Source: Flavobacteriia bacterium 40-80
GTDB lineage: Bacteria > Bacteroidota > Bacteroidia > Flavobacteriales_D > Crocinitomicaceae
Reading direction: 5' to 3'
Assembly (NCBI GenBank): GCA_001899145.1
Contig: MKVF01000029.1
Span: 1 to 63,275 of the forward strand
Length of the DNA stretch: 63,275 nucleotides
Position numbers and translations under genes: made by a program. This document shows, piece by piece, positions 54,651 through 62,888 of the stretch. The notes below the pieces were generated by a model that worked only from the letters and a program-made list of their open reading frames with translations, made no database searches and was not told the DNA's origin. The stretch's first letter is position 1; each line of letters begins with the position of its first letter.

Positions 54651-57020
54651 ATGTACGTTATTAAAAGAGATGGAAGAAAAGAGCCGGTTAAATTCGACAA
54701 GGTTACCGCTCGTATCGCGAAAATGTGCTACGGCCTGGATCCGCTGGTAACACCGGAGATTGTTGCAATGAAAGTGATCGAAGGAATTTACGACGGGGTT
54801 CACACGACGGCACTGGATAACCTGGCAGCCGAAGTAGCTGCTGCTAAAACGATTGACCACCCTGATTATGCCTTGCTGGCTTCACGTATTGCGGTGTCAA
54901 ACATGCACAAGGAAACCAAAAAAGTATTCTCCGAAGTAATAGAAGATCTTTATAATTATGTTGATCCGAAAACAAATCTGAGAGCAAGCCTGATTGCTGA
55001 CGATGTTTATGAAGCTGTTCAGCAAAATAAGGAGCTACTGGATTCAAGCATTATCTATGACCGTGACTTCCGTTACGATTACTTTGGGTTTAAGACTTTA
55101 ACACGTTCGTATTTACTGAAAATCAACGGTGACATCGCGGAGCGTCCTCAGCACATGCTGATGCGTGTGGCTGTCGGTATTCATAAGAATGACGTAGCTT
55201 CTGCCATCAAAACGTACAACCTGATGTCTGAAGGGTGGTTCACACACGCAACACCGACATTGTTCAATGCAGGAACACCTAAACCTCAGATGTCTTCCTG
55301 CTTTCTGCTGACAATGAAAGAAGACAGCATTTCAGGAATTTATGACACTTTAAAATCATGTGCGCAGATTTCACAGTCCGCAGGAGGAATAGGCCTGGCT
55401 ATCCATGATATTCGTGCGACAGGTTCTTATATCAAAGGAACAAACGGGACTTCCAACGGGATCGTTCCGATGCTAAGAGTATTCAATGATACCGCACGTT
55501 ATGTTGACCAGGGAGGAGGAAAAAGAAAAGGCTCTTTCGCAATGTATATGGAACCATGGCATGCGGATGTGTTTGACTTTCTTGACCTGAAAAAAAATCA
55601 CGGAAAAGAAGAGCAACGCGCAAGAGATCTGTTCTATGCGCTCTGGATCCCGGATTTATTCATGAAACGCGTTGAAGCGAACGAAGAATGGACGTTAATG
55701 TGCCCTCACGAATGTCCGGGCTTATCCGAGGCTTACGGAGAAGCATTCGAAGCGCTTTATACAAAATATGAGGCGGAAGGCAAAGGGCGTAAAACAATAA
55801 AAGCACAAGATTTGTGGTTCAAAGTTCTTGAATCTCAGATTGAAACAGGCACGCCTTATATGCTATACAAGGATGCAGCAAATAACAAATCGAACCAGAA
55901 GAATTTAGGAACGATCAAATCGTCTAATTTGTGTACAGAAATTATCGAATACACAGCACCGGACGAAATTGCTGTTTGTAATCTTGCTTCTATTGCGATT
56001 CCTAAATTTGTTACTGAAGAAGGTACATTTGATCACGATAAATTATTTGAAGTCACTTATCAGGCAACTAAAAATCTGAATAAAATCATCGATGAAAATT
56101 ACTACCCTGTAGAAGAAGCACGTAATTCCAACCTGAGACACCGCCCGATCGGGCTTGGCGTTCAGGGCTTGGCGGATGCTTTCATCATGATGCGTTATCC
56201 GTTTGAGTCGGAAGAGGCAAAAACATTAAACCGGGAAGTGTTCGAAACGATCTATTTTGCAGCTATGACGGCTTCTAAAGATCTTGCAATTGAGCAGGGC
56301 CCGTATTCAACGTATGAAGGTTCTCCTGTTTCACAGGGTATTTTCCAGTTTGACATGTGGGGAGTAACTCCAACGAGCCGCTGGGAGTGGGACCTTTTGA
56401 AAGAAGAAGTGAAAAAGAACGGTGTCCGTAACTCATTGCTTCTCGCTCCTATGCCAACGGCTTCTACAGCTCAAATCCTTGGGAACAATGAATGTTTCGA
56501 ACCCTATACCTCCAATATCTACACCAGACGCGTATTGTCCGGGGAATTTATCGTAGTCAATAAGTTCTTATTGAAAGACCTGGTAAGATTAGGGTTATGG
56601 AGCCCGGAAATGCGTCAGAAGCTGATGGCTTCTAACGGCTCAGTTCAAAACATTCAGGAAATTCCTCAGGACATCAAGGATCTGTACAAAACAGCCTGGG
56701 AAATTTCGCAAAAAGCAGTTATTGATCAGGCAGCAGACCGAGGAGCATATATCTGTCAGTCGCAATCGCTAAATATCTTTATGGAAAATGCGAATTTCGG
56801 AAAACTGACATCCATGCATTTCTACGGCTGGAAAAAAGGATTAAAAACGGGTATGTATTACCTTCGCACAAAAGCAGCAACAGATGCTATCAAATTCACA
56901 GTTGATAAAAGTGTTGTTTCGCAAAAAGTGGAAGAGGATACAAAATCCGCAGAAGAGAACCAGGCAGCTATCGCATGTTCACTCGATAATCCTGATTCAT
57001 GTGAAATGTGCTCCGGGTAG
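54651..57020 (+). CDS. nrdA: Class I ribonucleotide reductase, alpha subunit
   Basis: Catalytic subunit reducing ribonucleoside diphosphates. 789 aa. An N-terminal ATP cone ([17 protein letters not shown], allosteric activity site) is followed by the ten-stranded barrel. Active-site residues are visible: Cys217 (MSSCFLL), Asn426/Cys428/Glu430 (SSNLCTEI) and Cys443 (VCNLASI). The C-terminal swinging-arm cysteines are in SCEMCSG. A terminator follows at 57124. Confidence 0.97.
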   Translation: MYVIKRDGRKEPVKFDKVTARIAKMCYGLDPLVTPEIVAMKVIEGIYDGVHTTALDNLAAEVAAAKTIDHPDYALLASRIAVSNMHKETKKVFSEVIEDLYNYVDPKTNLRASLIADDVYEAVQQNKELLDSSIIYDRDFRYDYFGFKTLTRSYLLKINGDIAERPQHMLMRVAVGIHKNDVASAIKTYNLMSEGWFTHATPTLFNAGTPKPQMSSCFLLTMKEDSISGIYDTLKSCAQISQSAGGIGLAIHDIRATGSYIKGTNGTSNGIVPMLRVFNDTARYVDQGGGKRKGSFAMYMEPWHADVFDFLDLKKNHGKEEQRARDLFYALWIPDLFMKRVEANEEWTLMCPHECPGLSEAYGEAFEALYTKYEAEGKGRKTIKAQDLWFKVLESQIETGTPYMLYKDAANNKSNQKNLGTIKSSNLCTEIIEYTAPDEIAVCNLASIAIPKFVTEEGTFDHDKLFEVTYQATKNLNKIIDENYYPVEEARNSNLRHRPIGLGVQGLADAFIMMRYPFESEEAKTLNREVFETIYFAAMTASKDLAIEQGPYSTYEGSPVSQGIFQFDMWGVTPTSRWEWDLLKEEVKKNGVRNSLLLAPMPTASTAQILGNNECFEPYTSNIYTRRVLSGEFIVVNKFLLKDLVRLGLWSPEMRQKLMASNGSVQNIQEIPQDIKDLYKTAWEISQKAVIDQAADRGAYICQSQSLNIFMENANFGKLTSMHFYGWKKGLKTGMYYLRTKAATDAIKFTVDKSVVSQKVEEDTKSAEENQAAIACSLDNPDSCEMCSG

Positions 57021-57123
57021 AACCCTGCATTTCGAAAGAAATGTTTTCCAAAAAGAAACGAGCATATTCAGCGAAGCTAAATGTGCTCCGGATAGAGTAA
57101 TAAATACTATCAAATAGTTAAAA

Positions 57124-57148
57124 GACCGGAAAATCCGGTCTTTTTTTT
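57124..57148 (+). terminator. Terminator of nrdBA
   Basis: GACCGGA-AAA-TCCGGTC (perfect 7-bp arms, 3-nt loop) followed by eight T. About 100 nt after the nrdA stop. Confidence 0.92.
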
Positions 57149-57157
57149 GTTTTTCGC

Positions 57158-57187
57158 TTGCATAACTAGAATTTATGCCTATCTTTG
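57158..57187 (+). promoter_or_regulatory. Promoter of tRNA-fMet, full Bacteroidota consensus
   Basis: TTG-N19-TATCTTTG matches the TTG/TAnnTTTG consensus in both boxes with exact spacing. It lies 27 nt before the tRNA and 9 nt after the nrd terminator U-run. Confidence 0.88.
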
Positions 57188-57213
57188 CACCACGAATTTA
57201 ATTCGTTTGATAT

Positions 57214-57286
<73 letters not shown>

Positions 57287-57298
57287 CTAAACAAAAAA

Positions 57299-57325
57299 GG
57301 ATCACAAGTTTTGTGATCCTTTTTT
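57299..57325 (+). terminator. Terminator of tRNA-fMet
   Basis: GGATCACAA-GTT-TTGTGATCC (9-bp arms) then TTTTTT; flanking A and T runs make it bidirectional. Twelve nt after the tRNA. Confidence 0.92.
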
Positions 57326-57345
57326 GTTTTATGTAAAATTGTTTT

Positions 57346-57600
57346 ATGTTTGTTACTTACGTCCTTTTCTCTGAAAAACATGACCAAATCTACATCGGTT
57401 ACACCTCTGACCTCATTAATCGTTTTCACTCTCATAATGAATTAGCAACAAAAGGCCACACTATTAAATTCAGGCCATGGATTGTTATTTACACAGAAGG
57501 CTTTGATTCTAAAACAGAAGCTATGAAAAGAGAAAAAGAACTCAAATCTTCAAGAGGAAGGAACTTCATCAGAAATTACATTACGACATATTACAGATAA
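57346..57600 (+). CDS. Small GIY-YIG nuclease family protein beside tRNA-fMet
   Basis: 84 aa, essentially one GIY-YIG domain: TYVLF and YIGYT motif halves, catalytic-type Arg in DLINRFHSHNE, and the glutamate-bearing helix EAMKREKELKSS. ATG at 57346 sits 20 nt after the tRNA terminator, with no promoter of its own that I can see. It lies inside a repeated module whose right end copies the tRNA 3' half, as if the gene travels with that sequence. Not obviously an intron-type homing enzyme, since the tRNA is intact. Confidence 0.9.
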   Translation: MFVTYVLFSEKHDQIYIGYTSDLINRFHSHNELATKGHTIKFRPWIVIYTEGFDSKTEAMKREKELKSSRGRNFIRNYITTYYR

Positions 57601-57606
57601 CTCAAT

Positions 57607-57657
57607 GGGCTCATATCCGTCTGCTGACGGACGCACGTTCGAGTCGTGTCCCCGCTA
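57607..57657 (+). pseudogene. Partial copy of tRNA-fMet (3' half)
   Basis: GGGCTCATA (anticodon region) is kept, then the 3' anticodon arm is replaced by TCCGTCTGCTGACGGA. The sequence from CGCACG to the discriminator and beyond is identical to the real tRNA. The 5' half is absent, so it cannot fold as a tRNA. Confidence 0.85.
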
Positions 57658-57670
57658 CTAAAGAAATAGA

Positions 57671-57697
57671 GGATTGCAAGTTTTGCAATCCTTTTTT
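57671..57697 (+). terminator. Second copy of the tRNA-module terminator
   Basis: GGATTGCAA-GTT-TTGCAATCC then six T. Compared with 57299-57325, two adjacent stem pairs have changed on both arms, so pairing is kept. Confidence 0.85.
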
Positions 57698-57710
57698 GTT
57701 TTCTGTAAAA

Positions 57711-57885
57711 TCGTTTTCTCTCACATCATAATGAATTCGCGATAAAAGAACACACTATTAAGTTCAGACCACGGATCGGATCTGTTTACATAGAATGCTT
57801 TGATTCAAAAGAAGAAGCAATGAAAAGAGAAAAAAAGTTCAAATCTTCAAGAGGAAGGAACTTCATCCGAAATTACATCTCTTAA
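57711..57885 (+). pseudogene. Truncated GIY-YIG copy
   Basis: The reading frame (RFLSHHNEFAIKEHTIKF and onward to NFIRNYIS, stop) aligns with residues 28-80 of the intact gene. The start codon and both GIY-YIG motif halves have been removed, apparently by a 74-bp deletion between short AATTGTTTT/AATCGTTTT repeats. No in-frame ATG before the remnant. Confidence 0.85.
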
Positions 57886-58083
57886 CACATTACAGATAAC
57901 TCAACGGACTCATATCCGCCTGCTGACGGACGAAAAGAGTTTCTTGTTCATGTTTAAAAGGTTTAAATGTTAAAAATTACAACAAATATACCACAAATGG
58001 ATAATATATGTAATATTACACTATAAAAATTTACAAAAATGTGAAAAAATCAGGTTATGAAAAATAATTTTTATCACTACCTG

Positions 58084-58113
58084 TTGTTAAACCGGAAAAC
58101 AGCCCTGTATTTG
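58084..58113 (+). promoter_or_regulatory. Promoter of the transglutaminase/metzincin cluster
   Basis: TTG-N19-TGTATTTG: exact -33 box and spacing, one mismatch to TAnnTTTG. Gives a leader of about 55 nt before the ATG at 58176. The rest of 57937-58175 is AT-rich and shows no gene. Confidence 0.55.
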
Positions 58114-58175
58114 CACGTTGCGTTAGTGATAATTTTAAAAATAGCATTTTTAGTTCCAAATCGACACCTCATTTC

Positions 58176-59576
58176 ATGCTAAACTACCGGCTTAACATAC
58201 TACTATCAATAGTGCTGGCAGGTTTCATCCTGCCAGCCTTACGTTCTTACGGGCAGATCAGCCATCCTTTACCACCGCAGCATCCGAACCCTGTTGTTCC
58301 GGCCGCGTCTAACAAACCATATTCCTCGCCTTTGGGCGGAACGGCAAACAATGTTTTTCAGCAGAATCAAAACGCAGCAAATAAACGGATGGGCTATGAA
58401 CCGCCCGTAATTCCGCCGTCAAATCCCGTGCTGACTCACCAGTTTATTCTTCAGCAGGCACAGAAAACCAGCAGGGAACAGCAACAACTCCCTGAAGTCC
58501 AGAAACTGCTGAAAAAAGACATTCCTGTTTACCCGGTCGATGCCGAACGCTTAAACACCACACGGAACTATCATCAGGTGTATCAGGCTTTGGTAGATAT
58601 GCAGAACGGCATACAGCCCTTTTCCCTGAAACAAGCCGTGTTCCTGATTGAAAACGCATGGCATGATAACAGCCTGAATTACGAAGAGTACATTACCAGC
58701 ATAGAACAGAAAACCGCTGCCTTAACCGCCCTGATGAAAACAGAAGGTATAGAACCCTCCAACCAGCTTGGAAAGAATTACCTGATTCAAAAGCTGCTGA
58801 CCGAACGAGTCACGGAATACAGAAACAACACGGTTTATCGGATACACCAGCCCTTCGTGTATGATTTCGATGATTACATGGGCGAAAAGGACTGGTCGAA
58901 AATGTTTGTGACCAAATTGCTGAAAACAGGAAAAGGACAATGCCACTCCCTGCCCTTATTATACCTCATCCTTGCGGAAGAAACCGAAACACAGGCATGG
59001 CTTTCACTTGCCCCCGAACATTCCTTTATCATGTTCAGCGACCAGCAGAACCGCAGCTTTTACAATTACGAAACAACCAGCGGGCAGATCGTCAGCGAAA
59101 ACTGGCTGATGGAATCCGGCTATATAAATACAACAGCTATACAAAACCGGATTTACCTTGACACCTTGAGCAGAAAAGATCTCATGGCCACTTTGCTGGC
59201 TGATCTGATCATGGGCTACACCAACAAATTCAGCTATGACAACTTTGTTATTTCGATGGTTGAAAACCTGCTTGCCCTTTCACCGAACAGCCTTCAGGGA
59301 CAGATGTTCAAAGCGGAAATCCTCGCTATAAAAACAAAAATGAGCCTGCAAAAAGCGGGAAATCCACCTGTCGAACAGCTCAGTAATTATCCCGAAGCAC
59401 AGGCCAGTTATACGGCATTACTCCGGCACTACGATTATATAGACCAGATGGGATATGTGGAAATGCCGAAGGAAATTTACGAACAATGGTTAGCTTCGCT
59501 GGAAACAGAAATCAGGAAACGCGAACAGCAATCATTAAAAAATCAACTTATCAAGGATGCAAAAACACTACGTTAA
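58176..59576 (+). CDS. Exported transglutaminase-like protein (paralogue 1)
   Basis: 466 aa. Signal peptide (NILLSIVLAGFILPALRSYG), then a proline/glutamine-rich low-complexity linker to about residue 120, a helical region, and a core with a Cys-His pair: GKGQCHSLPLLYLIL (Cys256), LSLAPEHSF (His282), and YNYETTSG (Asn297/Glu299) as a possible third catalytic position. The order resembles Transglut_core2/SirB1-like proteins, but I cannot assign a family. The helical C-terminus may be repeat-like. Closely related to the next gene, with which it overlaps by 20 nt. Confidence 0.7.
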   Translation: MLNYRLNILLSIVLAGFILPALRSYGQISHPLPPQHPNPVVPAASNKPYSSPLGGTANNVFQQNQNAANKRMGYEPPVIPPSNPVLTHQFILQQAQKTSREQQQLPEVQKLLKKDIPVYPVDAERLNTTRNYHQVYQALVDMQNGIQPFSLKQAVFLIENAWHDNSLNYEEYITSIEQKTAALTALMKTEGIEPSNQLGKNYLIQKLLTERVTEYRNNTVYRIHQPFVYDFDDYMGEKDWSKMFVTKLLKTGKGQCHSLPLLYLILAEETETQAWLSLAPEHSFIMFSDQQNRSFYNYETTSGQIVSENWLMESGYINTTAIQNRIYLDTLSRKDLMATLLADLIMGYTNKFSYDNFVISMVENLLALSPNSLQGQMFKAEILAIKTKMSLQKAGNPPVEQLSNYPEAQASYTALLRHYDYIDQMGYVEMPKEIYEQWLASLETEIRKREQQSLKNQLIKDAKTLR

Positions 59577-60762
59577 ACTACATTTATTACTATTGCTGCT
59601 ACTTGCCGGTGCCTGCCAGACGAAGAAGGCATTTGTGACGGAACAGGAACAAAGCCATCCGGCAGTAACCCGTAAGGATACATCCGAATTCATGCGGGCA
59701 CAAACGACAATATTTCACACATCGCCCCAACCGGCTGTTCCGCAGATACAACACACTCCCGCACCGACTATTCATGACCTATACGAGGAAGCTTTGGAGC
59801 AGATCGGCAGCATGTTATCCGGACACAAACCGCTGGATTTTAAACGTGCCGTATACCTGACGGAAAATGCCTATCTGGATGGACAATTAAGCTATGATGC
59901 CTTTAATGCGGATATTAGGTTTTTAACCGGACTCTGCAAGGTATGGATGACAGAGACAAGCTTAAACAATTATCCTTATCCTGACAGTGTAAATGTCCTG
60001 AAAAACGCCGCAATCTTTCATGTGCTGAAAGATTCCGTCTTCTTTCTACGGGATCGAATCTGGCCGGAACGCCCCGGCTACAATTTCAGTGATTTCTCCG
60101 GTGAAAAAAACTGGACAGACCAGTTTGTCTCCAGCCTGCTTGCAACCGGAACAGGCAACTGCCATTCGCTGCCGTTCCTGTATAAGATCCTTGCCAACGA
60201 ATTACAGGCAGAAGCTTACCTGTCACTTGCACCGAACCATATTTACCTCAAACACCGCAGCAAGTGGCTGGGATGGTACAATACGGAACTGACCAGCGGA
60301 CGGTTTCCAACCGATGCGTGGGTCAAAGCATCCGGTTATATTACACTGGATGCCATCCGCAACGGTATTTACATGGACACGCTGGGACAGAAGGCATCTG
60401 TCGCCCTTTGCGCCTACGATCTGGCGAAAGGCTATGAAATGAAAACCCGTAATTACGAAGACGGCTTTATCATCAATGCCTGTGACCTGGTATTACTGCA
60501 TTACCCGAAAAATGTAAACGCGATCATTCTCAAAGCAGAAACGTTGCGTAAAAATTACGACCTCCTGCTGAAAGAAAACAACACCGCAGAAGCGGAAGCG
60601 GTTTTCTCCCAAATGCAAAAGCTTTATATGCAGGCTCTAAAAATGGGCTATCGGGACATGCCCGCAGCAATGTATCAGGTATGGCTACAATCCGCTAAAA
60701 GCGAAGATGAAAAGTTCATCAATCAAAAAATTAATCGTACTTTTAACGCAACAACGAAATGA
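59557..60762 (+). CDS. Transglutaminase-like lipoprotein (paralogue 2)
   Basis: 401 aa. Lipobox LAGAC gives a lipid-anchored Cys20. The core mirrors the preceding protein: GTGNCHSLPFLYKIL (Cys202), LSLAPNHIY (His228), YNTELTSG (Asn242/Glu244), then ASGYITLDAIRNGIYMDTL. The pro/gln linker is shorter. Retention of all three candidate catalytic positions in both copies suggests both are enzymes (peptidase, amidase or cross-linking type). Overlaps the gene before by 20 nt and the metzincin gene by 4 nt (ATGA). Confidence 0.7.
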   Translation: MQKHYVKLHLLLLLLLAGACQTKKAFVTEQEQSHPAVTRKDTSEFMRAQTTIFHTSPQPAVPQIQHTPAPTIHDLYEEALEQIGSMLSGHKPLDFKRAVYLTENAYLDGQLSYDAFNADIRFLTGLCKVWMTETSLNNYPYPDSVNVLKNAAIFHVLKDSVFFLRDRIWPERPGYNFSDFSGEKNWTDQFVSSLLATGTGNCHSLPFLYKILANELQAEAYLSLAPNHIYLKHRSKWLGWYNTELTSGRFPTDAWVKASGYITLDAIRNGIYMDTLGQKASVALCAYDLAKGYEMKTRNYEDGFIINACDLVLLHYPKNVNAIILKAETLRKNYDLLLKENNTAEAEAVFSQMQKLYMQALKMGYRDMPAAMYQVWLQSAKSEDEKFINQKINRTFNATTK

Positions 60763-61814
60763 AAAAAACGCTATACATACTGCTTCTGATTTTTCCTGTT
60801 AGTTTCATTCAGGCACAGCACAATCCGTTTGCCAGCATCAACAAGCCCGGAAAGGTTGTTACCCTTTCAAACGACAAATACGTTGAAACACACCTGAACG
60901 ACAGCTTGCAGCGGATCGGGTCGGTGATCGTTAACATGAACACAGGAACCATCCACCAGCTGCTGGATCTGGACTCTATTGACAAGAAAGACAGGATTGA
61001 TCCTACCGTTGCAACCCGGTGGTATTCCGTTGACCCGCTGGCAAGTAAATATCCGGGAATGAGTCCGTATGGTTTTGTCGCCAGCAATCCAATCATGAAC
61101 CGGGAGATTGACGGACGGGATTACATCATCTCGATAAATCATGAGACAAAAACCATCACTATTAAAGCGACTTATTACACGCCCGAACAAATGAAAAGCG
61201 AAGCAGAGAATGCAATCTTAAACTGGAATGAACAGTCGGGAAAATATAACTATACGATCGGATCAGGAAAAAATCAGGTCGATTATAAAATCGTTTTTGA
61301 TTTGAATGTTGTATCAAATGACAATGAAGGAAACCCCATGATAAGCGGAACTGCATCTGACTTACTCTACGAAAAAGACAAAACAGGAGCAGCAAATACT
61401 TACAGAGTTGGAGACTATGAGTATATAGGAGAAAATAGTGGAGTAACATTTGATGAACCAGCATTAAACAGAGGGGCAAGCAGAATAACTGTACGACCAG
61501 GAGCACAAGAAAAGAGAAAAACAGGCACCCATGAGGTGGGGCATACATTAGGCATTTTACACTGGTCTAAACAGCTAATGAGATCAGGAAATTTTAGAAC
61601 CGATGACCAAATAGAAATAACCAAAAATATGATTTTTAAAGTCATTCAGACCGGAGGTGTAAATTCTAATTTTAAAGTCTCGGGAATGGATTATGAGATT
61701 GTTGATGAAGGAGCTGAAGAAGTAAGCAGGGCAAAAGCCACTCAGGTTATAGAAGGAAACCGTTCTGCTCCAAAAAACTTTAATTCAGGAAAAGTCACAC
61801 AAAATCAGGAATAA
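60759..61814 (+). CDS. Secreted protein with orphan RHS core and metzincin-type zinc protease motif; candidate toxin
   Basis: 351 aa. Signal peptide (ILLLIFPVSFIQAQ). Residues 86-121 carry an RHS-repeat-associated core (TRWYSVDPLASKYPGMSPYG, then ASNPIMNREIDGRDY), the junction that normally precedes a variable toxin domain, but no RHS repeats lie before it. Residues 255-268 read THEVGHTLGILH, an exact HExxHxxGxxH zinc site, with Met274 (KQLMRSG) in Met-turn position. RHS-core plus a C-terminal metallopeptidase is a known polymorphic-toxin layout; export here is by signal peptide. Its stop TAA shares a base with the next start (TAATG). Confidence 0.75.
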   Translation: MKKTLYILLLIFPVSFIQAQHNPFASINKPGKVVTLSNDKYVETHLNDSLQRIGSVIVNMNTGTIHQLLDLDSIDKKDRIDPTVATRWYSVDPLASKYPGMSPYGFVASNPIMNREIDGRDYIISINHETKTITIKATYYTPEQMKSEAENAILNWNEQSGKYNYTIGSGKNQVDYKIVFDLNVVSNDNEGNPMISGTASDLLYEKDKTGAANTYRVGDYEYIGENSGVTFDEPALNRGASRITVRPGAQEKRKTGTHEVGHTLGILHWSKQLMRSGNFRTDDQIEITKNMIFKVIQTGGVNSNFKVSGMDYEIVDEGAEEVSRAKATQVIEGNRSAPKNFNSGKVTQNQE

Positions 61815-61816
61815 TG
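61782..61816 (+). repeat. Array junction repeat, copy 1 (3' end of the metzincin gene)
   Basis: The final codons of the metzincin gene (NSGKVTQNQE, stop) plus the next start. The same 35-bp stretch recurs at 62416-62450 and 62854-62888, each directly in front of an array gene, with one changed base (GGAAAAG to GGGAAAG). Confidence 0.9.
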
Positions 61817-62404
61817 AGAAAATATTTTACGCTATATTTATTCATTCTGTCTTGTTTTTACACGACAGCATTTTTTTCACAAAACATTCGTTACGATTCA
61901 TTAATCCTGAATATAGATCAGGTAGTCATTATTGATCCCGTTTTGATTTCAATAGAAAAAAAAGGTGAAGGAAAGCTCAATATCATCATGTCGGAAAAAG
62001 ATGATATTTATAAAATCAAAGATGAGAGTTCATTCGTTAGCAGCAAATCGACTGCTTATCTAAAAATAGAAGGTTATGATTTCGGAAGCTTCAAATTTAT
62101 CGCTAAACAAATAAATACAAAACTGGATACGTTGATCTGGAATGCTTATCTAGAATGCGAATTAAGCGAGAAACGCTCTAATCTGGAACTCATCTACAAG
62201 GACAAAAAAAAGAGCATCTACCGGATAAAAAATGTCCCTTATTTTATTACCGGAATTATGAATGTTCAATTCTACAATCGGTATATATCAACAAAACCAT
62301 ACAGGACTAAGTTTTCAAATCTAAATACCTTTATTCCTTTTGCTGTATTTTATTTTGATGATGTCACCGATGAGATGAAAAAGTATTATCCTAAAGGAGA
62401 GTAA
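61814..62404 (+). CDS. Small exported protein, array copy 1; candidate immunity protein
   Basis: 196 aa. N-terminal signal peptide (YFTLYLFILSCFYTTAFF, then SQN). The mature part is lysine-rich and strand-forming (LKIEGYDFGSFKFIAKQ, KKKSIYRIKNVPYFITGIM, FIPFAVFYFDDVTDEMKKY). No known family or enzymatic motif. Directly coupled to the metzincin gene, and two more copies follow. An exported partner matches an exported protease; immunity function is inferred from position and copy number only. Confidence 0.75.
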   Translation: MRKYFTLYLFILSCFYTTAFFSQNIRYDSLILNIDQVVIIDPVLISIEKKGEGKLNIIMSEKDDIYKIKDESSFVSSKSTAYLKIEGYDFGSFKFIAKQINTKLDTLIWNAYLECELSEKRSNLELIYKDKKKSIYRIKNVPYFITGIMNVQFYNRYISTKPYRTKFSNLNTFIPFAVFYFDDVTDEMKKYYPKGE

Positions 62405-62415
62405 GGCCAACACTC

Positions 62416-62450
62416 AATTCAGGGAAAGTCACACAAAATCAGGAATAATG
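62416..62450 (+). repeat. Array junction repeat, copy 2
   Basis: Thirty-five bases corresponding to the last codons of the metzincin gene and the next ATG, without the rest of that gene. Upstream it is joined to CCAACACTC, a sequence shared with copy 3. Confidence 0.88.
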
Positions 62451-62841
62451 AGAAAATACCTTACGCTATATTTATTCATTCTGTCTTGTTTATGCACTAC
62501 AGCATTTTTTTCACAAAACATTCGTTAAATTCATGGCAAAAAAAATGAACACCAAGCTGGATACATTGATCTGGAACGCTCATATAGAGTGCGGGTTACT
62601 CGAAAAAAAACAATCTGATCGGGAGCTCATCTATCAGGACAAAAAAAAGAGCATCTACCGTATAAAAAACGTTCCTTACTTCATCACCGGAATTATCAAT
62701 GTAAATTTTTACAATAAACATTTATCAATAAGGCCTTACAGGGCTAAGTTTGAAAATCTGAATACCTTTATTCCTTTTGCTGTGTTTTATTTTGATGAGG
62801 TCACCGATGAGATGAAAAAGTATTATCCTAAAGAGGAGTAA
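62448..62841 (+). pseudogene. Array copy 2, broken by an internal deletion
   Basis: The signal peptide is intact but the frame stops after 26 codons (TAA at 62526-62528). Relative to copy 3, 203 bp are missing between a CGTTA/TTTTA junction; 203 is not a multiple of three. The remaining C-terminal part (from 62533, MAKKMNTKLDTLIWN to KKYYPKEE) is still open and well conserved. It would have no signal peptide if re-initiated. Confidence 0.85.
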
Positions 62842-62853
62842 AAACCAACACTC

Positions 62854-62888
62854 AATTCAGGGAAAGTCACACAAAATCAGGAATAATG
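62854..62888 (+). repeat. Array junction repeat, copy 3
   Basis: Identical to the copy at 62416-62450 through the start codon. Copy spacing is 634 bp (1 to 2) and 438 bp (2 to 3); adding back the 203-bp deletion makes the second 641 bp. Confidence 0.88.
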
